Assembly: GCA_963834875.1 (NCBI GenBank)
Contig: CAWIDG010000024.1
Location: 186,001-250,000 of the forward strand
Direction: 5' to 3'
Origin: DATAGF01 sp963834875
Lineage (GTDB): Bacteria; Actinomycetota; Thermoleophilia; Miltoncostaeales; Miltoncostaeaceae
Length of the DNA: 64,000 nucleotides
Part shown: positions 45,421 to 53,173 of the stretch, piece by piece
How the letters are laid out: every line of letters starts with the position of its first letter
How positions within the stretch are numbered: position 1 is the first letter of the stretch
Notes under the pieces: model-generated
Told to the model about the DNA's origin: nothing
The model's database searches: none
The model's input: the letters and a program-made list of their open reading frames with translations, nothing else
Made by a program: the position numbers and the translations under genes

Positions 45421-45426
45421 AGGTTA
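45421..45426 (-). promoter_or_regulatory. -10 box TAACCT of hemB (leaderless)
   Basis: On the minus strand TAACCT is followed by eight bases and ATG 45412. The divergent SDR gene starts at 45464 with CAGACT six bases before it. Confidence 0.5.
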
Positions 45427-45463
45427 CTCCGGTGGGCCGGGGCTCGGATGGCAGACTGCCCCG

Positions 45464-46183
45464 GTGACCGGACGGCCCGTCCTCGTGGTGTTCGGCGCCC
45501 GCAACGTCGGCCGCGCGGTGGTCGCCGACCGCCTGGCCGCCGGCTGGCGCGCGCTCGCCGTCGCCCGCAGCGACGCGACCCTCGACGCGCTGCGCGAGGC
45601 GCATCCCGAGGTCGCCGTGCTGCGCGGCGACGCCGCCGACCACGCGGTCGTCGGCGAGGCGCTCGCCCGCGCCGAGCGCGACCTCGGGGGCCTCGATCTG
45701 GTGGTCAACGCCACCACCTCGGTGCCGCGCGACCACTCGTTCGGCGGCGGTCCGGTGGCCGAGGCGCCCCCGGAGCGCCTCGAGAGCTGGATGGCCGGCT
45801 TCCTGCCGGCCGCCTGGGCGATCCTGCGCGGCGGCGGGGCGGCGCTCGCCCGGCGGGGGTCGGGCACGCTGATCCAGGTCTCGGGCGGCTCGGCGCGCCG
45901 CGGCATGCCGGGGCGCGGCCCGTGGGGCGCCGCCCAGTTCGCGGCCCGGGCGCTGACGCAGTCGCTGGCCCAGGAGATGCGCCCCCTCGGGGTCCACGTC
46001 GCCCTGCTGGTCGCGGACGGGATCATCCGCACCGATCGCAACCCGATGGCCGGCCGCCCGCCGCAGGACGCGATGCAGGCCGAGGACGTCGCGGCGGCCG
46101 TCGCGTACCTCGCCTCCCAGCGTCCCGCCGCCTGGACGCACGAGCTCGTGATCACGCCGGCCGGGGACACCTGGGTGCCGTAG
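45464..46183 (+). CDS. Short-chain dehydrogenase/reductase-fold protein lacking the YxxxK motif
   Basis: 239 residues. The NAD(P) site is VVFGARNVGRAVVADRLAAG, followed by DLVVNATTSVPRDHS and the strand TLIQVSGGSARRGM with the conserved serine. The expected catalytic Tyr-x-x-x-Lys is replaced: the segment reads GRGPWGAAQFAARALTQSLA, Trp and Gln standing where Tyr and Lys should be. The C-terminal part (VHVALLVADGIIRTDRN) is normal. It may be a regulatory or non-catalytic nucleotide-binding protein. GTG 45464 has CAGACT six bases upstream. Confidence 0.72.
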   Translation: MTGRPVLVVFGARNVGRAVVADRLAAGWRALAVARSDATLDALREAHPEVAVLRGDAADHAVVGEALARAERDLGGLDLVVNATTSVPRDHSFGGGPVAEAPPERLESWMAGFLPAAWAILRGGGAALARRGSGTLIQVSGGSARRGMPGRGPWGAAQFAARALTQSLAQEMRPLGVHVALLVADGIIRTDRNPMAGRPPQDAMQAEDVAAAVAYLASQRPAAWTHELVITPAGDTWVP

Positions 46184-46235
46184 GGACGGCGGCAGCTAGC
46201 GTCCGCGGCTCAGCGGAGTCGATCGGGAGGTCGCG

Positions 46236-46595
46236 ATGTTCATCGCCGTGGTGGGGCGGCGCCTGAAGCCCGGCGTCGCCGTCGAGGACTTCGTGCGCGC
46301 CTGGTATCCCGACCGAGGGTTCAACGTCCCCGGGCGCGGGCCGATCCTCGCGCAGGACGTGGCCGACGAGCGGGAGGTCCTGACGCTGGCGATCATCGAG
46401 CTCTCGGACCGCGAGGCCCTCGGGGAGGCCATGGAGCGGCTCGCCGCCCAGGAGGCCGTGCGCCACGATCGCATCGAGGCCCTGATCGAGTCGTCGAAGG
46501 TCCACGCGATCTACGAGGTGCTGGCGGAGTACGACTTCTACAGCGACGAGACCGTGGAGCGCGGCCGGCCCAGCCTGGGACAGGGAGAGGGGTGA
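46236..46595 (+). CDS. Small alpha/beta-barrel-like protein, 119 aa
   Basis: MFIAVVGRRLKPGVAVEDFVRAWYPDRGF, then ILAQDVADEREVLTLAIIELSDREALGEAMERLAAQEAVRHDRIEALIESS. The strand-helix-strand pattern resembles dimeric ferredoxin-like (ABM-type) domains, but no active-site residue is identified. ATG 46236 follows GGGAGG by 8 bases. It lies 52 bp after the SDR gene and may be transcribed with it; hairpin element C follows. Confidence 0.6.
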   Translation: MFIAVVGRRLKPGVAVEDFVRAWYPDRGFNVPGRGPILAQDVADEREVLTLAIIELSDREALGEAMERLAAQEAVRHDRIEALIESSKVHAIYEVLAEYDFYSDETVERGRPSLGQGEG

Positions 46596-46623
46596 GGGCG
46601 TTCGCCGTGGTGTTGGCCTTTCC

Positions 46624-46716
46624 GGCGCCCGCCCCGGCGAAGGCGGTGCGCCGGTCTGCCGGAGGCCCCGGCCAGGGGCCGGAGGCGCGTCCAGCGGGCC
46701 CGCAAGAGGCCCGCTG
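46624..46716 (+). repeat. Three-hairpin intergenic element, copy C
   Basis: Hairpin 1: outer GGCGC 46624-46628 with GCGCC 46648-46652, inner CCGCC 46629-46633 with GGCGG 46642-46646. Hairpin 2 has the same GGCCCC/GGGGCC stem and GCCGGAGG flanks as copy B. Hairpin 3 has a wholly different stem, CAGCGGGCC 46692-46700 with GGCCCGCTG 46708-46716, but the same tip C-GCAA-G plus bulged A. It lies between two genes pointing the same way. Confidence 0.7.
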
Positions 46717-46749
46717 CACGCCTTGGAGCCGCGTGGTACCCCTCGCTCC

Positions 46750-47358
46750 ATGCACCCTTCCCTCCAACCGGACGCCCTGCTGGCGGCGTACGCGCGGGGG
46801 TGGTTCCCGATGGACGAGCCCGGCGCGTCCGGGCCGGTGGGCCTCTACCAGGCCGACCCGCGGGGCATCATCCCGATCGAGGGCTTCAGGGTGCCGCGGT
46901 CGGTCGCGCGCGGGCTGCGGCGCGAGGGCTACGAGATCCGGGTCGACACGGCCTTCCCGCAGGTGGCGGCCGCCTGCGCGGTGCGGCCGGGCGAGCCCAC
47001 CTGGCTGACGCCGCGGCTGGTCGCGGCCTACGAGCGCCTGCACGGCAGCGGCGTCGCCCACAGCGTGGAGGCCTGGCGGGGCGGATCCCTCTGCGGCGGG
47101 CTCTTCGGCGTTGCCCTCGGCGGCCTCTTCACGTCCGAGTCGATGTTCCACCGCGCCCCGGACGCGGGGAACGCGGCCCTCGTGGCGGCGGCTGGCATGC
47201 TCAGGGCGGCGGGCTACGCGCTGTGGGACATCCAGATGACGTCGCGCCACACGGAGCGCTTCGGCGCCCTCGACATCGCCCCGCGCGACTACCGGCGGCG
47301 CCTGCGCGAGGCGTTGGGCCTCGCCCCGGGCGCCCTCAGGCCGCCGACCGGCGGCTGA
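46750..47358 (+). CDS. aat: Leucyl/phenylalanyl-tRNA-protein transferase
   Basis: 202 residues. AYARGWFPMDEPGASGPVGLYQADPRGIIPIEGFRVPRSVAR at the N-terminus, then YEIRVDTAFPQVAAACA, TWLTPRLVAAYERLHGSGVAHSVEAW, GGLFGVALGGLFTSESMFHRAPDAGNAAL and LWDIQMTSRHTERFGALDI. It adds Leu or Phe to N-terminal Arg/Lys of proteins, marking them for ClpAP/ClpS-type degradation. ATG 46750. Its 3' end overlaps the convergent ABC permease gene by 23 bp. Confidence 0.93.
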   Translation: MHPSLQPDALLAAYARGWFPMDEPGASGPVGLYQADPRGIIPIEGFRVPRSVARGLRREGYEIRVDTAFPQVAAACAVRPGEPTWLTPRLVAAYERLHGSGVAHSVEAWRGGSLCGGLFGVALGGLFTSESMFHRAPDAGNAALVAAAGMLRAAGYALWDIQMTSRHTERFGALDIAPRDYRRRLREALGLAPGALRPPTGG

Positions 47359-48680
47359 CCGCCCAGGTCGCGAGGCCCCCGAAGACGGCCGCCAGCAGGG
47401 CGAGGTGGGCCGAGCGTGAGCGTCAGGTCGCCCGCGGATATCGTCGGCTCGACGAGCAGGGTCTGGAAGGCGTCGAAGGCCGGCCCGAACGGCACGGCCT
47501 GAGAGATCGCCGAGGCGATGGGCGCGTCCGGCAGCAGCCCCAGCGCGAGCAGCGGCAGGGCGAGCATCAGCGCGACCAGCAGGGCGGTCCGCGTCTCGCG
47601 CGCGAGCGCCCCCGCGAGCACCCCGAACGCCCCGAACGCGAGCCCGGCGAGGATCAACGCGATCAGCCACAGCCCCCAGCGCCCCACCGCGAGCGAGGTG
47701 AAGACGGCGACGCCGGCCAGCAGGAGCAGCCCGACCACGAGGCATGCGGACGCCGTGAAGGCCATCTTCTCGGCGACGAGCGAGGGCGACGAGATCAGGC
47801 CCCGGCGCAGGCGCGCGAGCGCGTGGTCCTCGCGCTCGGAGGACATGGCGGCGGCCGCCAGGAGCACCCCGGCCAGCCCCAGGCTCACCAGCAGCGCCCC
47901 GGCGAAGCCGAAGGCCGACAGCGGCTCGCGCCCCTCGGCCGCCTCGCTCACCTCGATCTCGATCGGCGCCCGGATCGCGTTGGCCGCCGGCCTGGCGAGG
48001 TCGAGGTTCCCCTGGGTCTCGTCGATGAAGTTGAGCAGGGGCGCGAGGCGGCGCGCCGCCGCGTCCTGGCCCGCCTCGCGCAGCTGCCGCTGGACGCCGA
48101 GCACCAGGACGCGGCTGCGGCGCAGGCCCAGGGCGTCCCCGCTGCGGCCGAGGACGCTGAGCTCCCCACCCTCGATCACGAGGTCGACGAGCCGCAGGAC
48201 CTGGTCGACGTACCCGGTCGCGAGGCTCTGGTTGAGCCGGAAGACCGCCGCCTCGAGGCGGCGCTCGATCGCGTCGGCCTCGATCGGGGAACGCCGGCTC
48301 GTGGTGAGCCCGAGGACCGGCTGGCGCACCCCCGACTGCAGGTCGCCGATGAACCCCTCGGGGATCGTGAGCACGGCCGACACCCGGCCCTCGTCGAGCG
48401 CCGTCGCGGCGGCCTCGGCGTCGAGCTCGCGCACGTTGACGTCCTCCGAGAGGCGCTCGACGTAGTCGTCGATCGACAGCCGCCGGTCGCCCACCTCCAC
48501 CGAGCGCCCCGACGTGTCCTCCACGACCAGCGCCACGTCCGGCCGCCGCTCGTCCGACTGCAGCGCGAGGGCCACGAGCAGCGCGACCAGCAGCGGGTAG
48601 GCCACCAGCACGAGCAGCAGCGCCGGCGAGCGGCCGAGCAGCCGCGCGTCCTTGCGGAAGATGAGTGACGCGGCCCTCAC
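47336..48680 (-). CDS. ABC-2 type transporter permease (frameshifted near 3' end)
   Basis: About 447 residues. An N-terminal membrane segment (LGRSPALLLVLVAYPLLVALLVALALQ), a ~220-residue external domain (DVALVVEDTSGRSVEVGDRRLSIDDYV, VSAVLTIPEGFIGDLQSG, FRLNQSLATGYVDQVLRLVD) as in YhgE/Pip-like or NatB-like proteins, and five C-terminal membrane segments (FGFAGALLVSLGLAGVLLAAAAMSS onward). It forms the channel for the ATPase encoded next to it. The frame changes near 47415, giving the final LALLAAVFGGLATWAVSRRSAA. GTG/ATG 48680 overlaps the ATPase stop. Confidence 0.82.
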
Positions 48681-49408
48681 GCCGTCCGCTCCACCAGCCG
48701 GATGAAGGCCAGCTCGGCGGCCTCGGAGCCGTCGCCTGCGCCGATGCCGTGGTCCCGCAGCAGCTCGGCCGGGCTCCCGGTGAACAGGAGGCGCCCGGCC
48801 GCGAGCACGGCGATGCGGTCACCGTGGCGCATGGCCTCGTTGACGGACTGGGTGGAGAACATCAGCGCCATGCCGGCGCCGCGCAGCTCGTCCAGCCACG
48901 TCCACAGGCGGTGGCGCTGGTCGGGGCTGAGGGTGGCCGTCGGCTCGTCGAGCAGCAGCGCGCTCGGCCGGCCCGCGAGCGCGATGGCCAGGTTGAGGCG
49001 CTGGAGCGTCCCGGTGGAGAGCTTGCCGGCCGGCTGCTCCGCGAACCGGTCCAGGTCGGCGCGCGCCATCAGCTCGGAGGCGGCCGCGTCCGCGTCCGCC
49101 GCGTTCTCCAGCGCGGCGAACAGGCGCAGGTTCTCGCGCGTCGTCAGGCGGGGGTAGAGCGAGGGCCGCTGGGGCACCCAGCCGACGCGAGGCGCCACGC
49201 CGTCGGCCCAGGCGACGGTGCCCGCGCTCGCGCGGACGACCCCGGCGAGGATCGTCAGCAGCGTCGTCTTGCCGGCGCCGTTCGGCCCGACGAGCGCGAC
49301 CGACTCCCCGCCGTACAGCTCCAGGTCGACGCCGTCCAGGGCCGCGAAGTCACGGTAGAGGCGGCGCAGGCCGCTCGCCACCAGCAGAGGCGCGCCGGGC
49401 GCGGTCAC
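48677..49408 (-). CDS. ABC transporter ATP-binding protein
   Basis: 243 residues. Walker A ALVGPNGAGKTTLLTIL, Q-loop VGWVPQRPSLYPRLTTREN, signature GKLSTGTLQRLNLAIALAGRP, Walker B SALLLDEPTATLS and an H-loop-like position occupied by Gln in LMFSTQSVNEA instead of the usual His. Together with the permease it probably exports a lipid, drug or wall precursor. GTG 49408 start; the stop overlaps the permease start by 4 bases. Confidence 0.88.
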   Translation of the reverse strand: MTAPGAPLLVASGLRRLYRDFAALDGVDLELYGGESVALVGPNGAGKTTLLTILAGVVRASAGTVAWADGVAPRVGWVPQRPSLYPRLTTRENLRLFAALENAADADAAASELMARADLDRFAEQPAGKLSTGTLQRLNLAIALAGRPSALLLDEPTATLSPDQRHRLWTWLDELRGAGMALMFSTQSVNEAMRHGDRIAVLAAGRLLFTGSPAELLRDHGIGAGDGSEAAELAFIRLVERTA

Positions 49409-49497
49409 CGGGCCGGTCAGGACGCGAGCCCGCTCATCGAGCGCGATTGTAGATCACCCCTGAGCCCGCTCTCTGGCGCGTCGCGCCGCGGCTCCGC

Positions 49498-49503
49498 TAG
49501 CCT
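49498..49503 (+). promoter_or_regulatory. -10 box TAGCCT (leaderless)
   Basis: TAGCCT followed by eight bases and ATG 49512 of the M23-like gene. Confidence 0.5.
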
Positions 49504-49511
49504 GGCATCGG

Positions 49512-50267
49512 ATGTCATCCCGACCCAGGTACCCGGCCGAAGCGGGGCGCGCGGCCAGGAGCCGGCGCGGGCTGCGGCGCGACCGCCGGGCGATCATCTC
49601 GGCGGCGATCCCGGTGGCGGCGGTCGTCATCCTCGCGCTGATCCTGAGCTTCGGCGGCGGCGGGACGGCCTCTGACGACTCCGGGCCGCTCGCGACGCCC
49701 GCGCCTCCCCCGGCCGAGTCGGGGTCCGGGGGGCGCCCGCCCGAGCTCGTGATCGCCCGCGGCGAGGGGATCGACGTCCACCTGCCGGTTGACGCCGAGC
49801 GGGTGACGGCGGCGATGTTCCACCCGGTCAACGACGCCGCGGCGATCGGCCTCGAGAGCGCCGGCTCGCTCGACGTCCGCCAGGCCGACCGCGGCGACCG
49901 CACGGGCCCGGAGACCGCGGGCCTGGACGTCGGGGCGCCCGCCGGGACGACCGTCTACTCGCCGGTTGACGGGGAGATCGCGAGCGTCAGCGACTACGTG
50001 ATCTCGGGCCGGATCGAGGGCTACGAGATCATCGTCACGCCGTCGGTGGCCGCCAGCGGCCTCGTGCTGCGCCTCACGCACCTGGACGAGCCCACGGGCG
50101 CGGAGCGGCCCAGCGTCGGCACGCCGGTCCGCGTCGGGGCGACGCCGCTGGGCCGGGTCCGCGACTTCTCCGCCGTCGCCCGCCAGGAGCTGTCGGAGTT
50201 CACGAACGACGACGGCAACCACGTGCACATGGAGCTCGTGCGCACCGAGGCGGACCTGATCCCCTAG
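49512..50267 (+). CDS. Membrane-anchored M23 peptidase-like protein with degenerate metal site
   Basis: 251 residues. A basic N-terminus and one membrane segment (AIISAAIPVAAVVILALILSFGG), a Pro-rich linker, then an LytM-like beta domain: TAGLDVGAPAGTTVYSPVDGEIASV, YEIIVTPSVAASGLVLRLTHLDEP, VGTPVRVGATPLGRV and DGNHVHMELV. In active M23 enzymes the first motif is HxGxD; here Thr replaces the His, while the HxH of the last motif is kept. So it is probably an inactive LytM factor that regulates wall hydrolases. ATG 49512 is leaderless. Confidence 0.75.
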   Translation: MSSRPRYPAEAGRAARSRRGLRRDRRAIISAAIPVAAVVILALILSFGGGGTASDDSGPLATPAPPPAESGSGGRPPELVIARGEGIDVHLPVDAERVTAAMFHPVNDAAAIGLESAGSLDVRQADRGDRTGPETAGLDVGAPAGTTVYSPVDGEIASVSDYVISGRIEGYEIIVTPSVAASGLVLRLTHLDEPTGAERPSVGTPVRVGATPLGRVRDFSAVARQELSEFTNDDGNHVHMELVRTEADLIP

Positions 50268-50297
50268 CGGCGGCCCGGTGTGGCGTGTCACGCCCGC

Positions 50298-50303
50298 TAG
50301 GGT
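50298..50303 (+). promoter_or_regulatory. -10 box TAGGGT (leaderless)
   Basis: TAGGGT followed by seven bases and GTG 50311 of the YmdB gene. Confidence 0.5.
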
Positions 50304-50310
50304 GGCCGCC

Positions 50311-51086
50311 GTGCGGGCCCTCCTCATCGGCGACGTCGTGGGCGGGGTCGGCCTGCGCGCGCTGCTCGCCCGGCTGCCGGGCCTGCGCGAGGAGCACCGC
50401 CCCGACGTGGTGGTGGTGAACGCGGAGAACGCGGCCGCCGGAGCGGGGACGTCGCCGCGCCAGGCGCGCGACCTGCTGGACGCTGGCGTTGACGTCCTCA
50501 CGGGCGGCAACCACACCCTCCAGAAGCGCGAGATCTACCCCGTGCTCGCGACCGAGCCCCGGGTGCTGCGCCCGGCGAACATCGCGGTCGACGCCCCGGG
50601 CCGCGGATCGGTGACCGTCGAGACGGCGGCGGGGCCGGTCAGCGTGGTCAACGTCATGGGCTCGGTCTTCATGACCGCCGCCCACAGCCCCTTCGCGGTC
50701 ATCGACGGCCTCGTTGACGAGGCGCGGCGGGGGGCGGCCGTCGTGCTCGTCGACGTCCACGCGGAGGCGACGAGCGAGAAGATCGCCCTCGGCTGGCACC
50801 TGGACGGGCGCGTCTCCGCCGTCGTCGGCACGCACACGCACGTCCAGACCGCCGACGCCCGCGTGCTGCCGAAGGGGACGGCCTACGTCAGCGACCTGGG
50901 CATGACGGGGCCCCACGACTCGGTGATCGGGGTCCGCACCGAGCTGATCCTCCAGCGCTTCCTCACCGGCAGCCCGGGCACGGTTCGAGCCGGCGGACGA
51001 GAACGTGCTGGTCCAGGGCGCCGTCGTGGACATCGGAGCAGGACGGCCGAGCGACCGCGATCGAGACCTTCAGCGTCGCGGAATAG
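50311..51086 (+). CDS. ymdB: YmdB family metallophosphoesterase (frameshifted near 3' end)
   Basis: About 257 residues. The metal ligands of the TIGR00282 family are all visible: RALLIGDVVGGVGL, VVVNAENAAAGAGTS, DVLTGGNHTLQKRE, VVLVDVHAEATSEK and VVGTHTHVQTADARVLP, then AYVSDLGMTGPHDSVIGV. YmdB hydrolyses 2',3'-cyclic nucleotides and modulates RNA turnover; it is often next to rny, which is not seen here. Two frame changes are needed after residue 225 (near 50985 and 51045), giving the final ATAIETFSVAE and TAG at 51084. GTG 50311 is leaderless. Confidence 0.87.
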
Positions 51087-51120
51087 CGGGGCGGCTGCGC
51101 CTGGTCGGGTGGCTTGTCCC

Positions 51121-51214
51121 GGCGCCCGCCCCGGCGCAAGCCGGTGCGCCGGTCTGCCGGAGGCCCCGGCCAGGGGCCGGAGGCGCGCATGGCCGCCCGC
51201 AAGAGGCGGCCATC
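51121..51214 (+). repeat. Three-hairpin intergenic element, copy D
   Basis: Hairpin 1: outer GGCGC 51121-51125 with GCGCC 51146-51150, inner CCGGC 51131-51135 with GCCGG 51140-51144, loop GCAA. Hairpin 2 as in copies B and C. Hairpin 3: ATGGCCGCC 51189-51197 with GGCGGCCAT 51205-51213, tip C-GCAA-G plus bulged A. Between convergent ymdB and mepA-like genes. Confidence 0.7.
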
Positions 51215-51218
51215 CGCA

Positions 51219-51852
51219 TTAGAACCGCACATGCAGGTGGTTGTCGTGCCGGGGGAGGGCGACCACGCGCCCCGGCGGCCCCGTCAGGGGGGTGCGCGGT
51301 CCGACGAAGACCACGCTCGCGCCGGCCGCCAGGAAGCGGTTGACCAGGTCCTGGGCGAGCCGCAGGTCGACCTGGGCGACCCGCGTCGGGGCGCCCTCGA
51401 GCCGGTCGCGGCGCGGGTAGTAGACGTTGACGTCGCGGCCGTTCTGGTGGGTGACGTGGCCGGGCCCGCCGAAGCGCGGGCCGAACGCGCCGCCGCGGGG
51501 GCGGCTGATGTCGCCCACCAGCACCCGGGGCGCGCCGGGGTTGGCCCGGCGGTGCGCGGCCGCGACCGCGAGGACGGCCCGGACGACCCGGTCGGAGCCC
51601 CACCGGCGCCACGGGCGGCTCGGCGAGCGCTTCAGGCCGGGGTCCCAGGTGGCGAAGTGGCGCCCCTCGGCGGGCAGGCGCACCCCGTTCGCGAGAGCCC
51701 CGGCGCCCGGCGATCCCAGCGAGGTCGAGCGGCGCCACTCGACCGGCTCGGCGCGGGGGCGGAAGGCGTCCACCAAGCCGCAGCCGGCCGACGCGAGGAC
51801 GGCGGGGCCGATGAGCAGGGCGACCAGGATCGAGCGTGCTGCGGCCGGGCAC
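51219..51852 (-). CDS. Penicillin-insensitive murein endopeptidase (MepA-like, M74) lipoprotein (frameshift near start)
   Basis: About 210 residues. A lipoprotein signal, ILVALLIGPAVLASAGC, has the lipobox ASAGC. The mature domain shows SPSRPWRRWGSDRVVRAVLAVAA, VGDISRPRGGAFGPRF, GHVTHQNGRDVNVYY and the C-terminal RHDNHLHVRF, the metal-binding histidines and aspartate of MepA. It cuts D-Ala-mesoDAP cross-links. GTG 51852 is supported by TACCGT eight bases upstream; a one-base shift near 51840 joins it to the signal peptide. Confidence 0.82.
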
Positions 51853-51860
51853 CTGGGCCG

Positions 51861-51866
51861 ACGGTA
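51861..51866 (-). promoter_or_regulatory. -10 box TACCGT (leaderless)
   Basis: On the minus strand TACCGT is followed by eight bases and the GTG start of the MepA-like gene. Confidence 0.45.
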
Positions 51867-51886
51867 GCGCCGGCCGCCGCAGCCGC

Positions 51887-53173
51887 TCAGTCGACCAGGT
51901 ATCGCGCCGCGACGGCGCGCTCGGCGCCCTGGCTGTCGGCGCCCGGGGAGCGCAGCGTCCGCCCCAGCGGCTGGCCGGCGATGCTCGGGCGGGGCCAGCA
52001 CGCGGCCAGCAGCGCGATCAGCGCCGTGTCGCGCAGCACCAGCAGGGCGATCGGGAGCGGCTCGAGGGCGACCAGGTCCCAGTAGCGGTCCGGGAAATAG
52101 GCGAGCGTCAGCAGCATCGCGCCGGCGGCGATCCCGAAGGCCGCCGAGCCGTAGCGGCCCGCGACGAGGAAGGCGACGGGCAGCAGCCAGACCAGGAACT
52201 GCGGCGACAGCACCTTGCCGGCGACGAGGAGCGCGACGATCGTCGCGGCCGAGGCCGCGACGAACAGGCGGGCGTCGCCCGGGGCGCGGGCCCGGCGCAG
52301 GCCGATCCACAGGCTCCAGGCGATCCCGCAGAGCAGCGCGACGAGCACCGCGGTGGAGATGCCCGCGATCACCGCCGGCCCCGTGCCCTCGAGGCCCTGG
52401 CTGCCGAACGAGTTCTCCACCGTGATCGGGATGTCGGCGAGCGCGTGGAGGCCGAGCAGGTAGGCGGACCCGGTCGACTCGATCTGGAGCGGCCGGTCGA
52501 GGTGGTACTCGACGAGGTCCCAGGTCCCGGAGGGTGAGGCGACGGCGAACGGCACCACGACCACGGCGAGGACGGCCAGGCACGCCGCCAGGCCGGCCAA
52601 GGCTGCTCGGGCGCCCGCCCGGTGGCGCTGCCAGATCAGCAGGACGGGCACGAGCGCGAGCGGGATGAGCTTCAGGAGGGACGCCGTCGCCAGCAGCCCC
52701 CACGCCAGGCGGAACCGCCCGGCCGCCGCGGCCCAGAGGGTCCACGCCAGCAGCGCGGCGAGCGCCAGGTCGAACCGCGTCTGCAGCATGTTGCCGAGCA
52801 GCAGGGGGCTGACGGCGACCGCGCCCGCCGCCAGCGCCTGGCGCCGCGGGGCGAGGCCGAGCTCGCGGCCCAGCGCGAGCACGCCGAGCGCCGTGGCGCA
52901 GAGGCAGACGAGCATCAGGCCCGAGAAGGCGACCTCGTAGGAGCCGGGCAGCGCGCCGGCCAGCCAGAAGAGCCCGGCCGCCAGGGGCGGGTACTCCAGC
53001 GAGAAGTCGGCGTACGGGACCTGGCCGTCGGAGATGCGGTCGTACACGTCCCGGTAGGTGGGGATGTCCGTGATCCCGCCCTGGTCGTAGAACCCCACCA
53101 GCTGCAGGGGCACGAGCCAGACGACGATCGCCAGGGCCACGACCAGCCAGGGGAGGGCCCGCTGGAGCGTCAT
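51887..53173 (-). CDS. GT87/DUF2029-like membrane glycosyltransferase
   Basis: 428 residues with about ten membrane segments. The first external loop holds ITDIPTYRDVYDRISDGQVPYADFSLEYPPLAAGLFW, where the Asp/Glu and EYPP pattern is typical of polyprenyl-phosphate-sugar-dependent GT-C transferases (GT87). Later: SPLLLGNMLQTRFDLALAALLAW and AGKVLSPQFLVWLLPVAFLVAG, another GT87 mark. It probably adds hexose to a cell-envelope glycan. ATG 53173 overlaps the stop of the next gene upstream by 4 bases. Confidence 0.8.
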   Translation of the reverse strand: MTLQRALPWLVVALAIVVWLVPLQLVGFYDQGGITDIPTYRDVYDRISDGQVPYADFSLEYPPLAAGLFWLAGALPGSYEVAFSGLMLVCLCATALGVLALGRELGLAPRRQALAAGAVAVSPLLLGNMLQTRFDLALAALLAWTLWAAAAGRFRLAWGLLATASLLKLIPLALVPVLLIWQRHRAGARAALAGLAACLAVLAVVVVPFAVASPSGTWDLVEYHLDRPLQIESTGSAYLLGLHALADIPITVENSFGSQGLEGTGPAVIAGISTAVLVALLCGIAWSLWIGLRRARAPGDARLFVAASAATIVALLVAGKVLSPQFLVWLLPVAFLVAGRYGSAAFGIAAGAMLLTLAYFPDRYWDLVALEPLPIALLVLRDTALIALLAACWPRPSIAGQPLGRTLRSPGADSQGAERAVAARYLVD

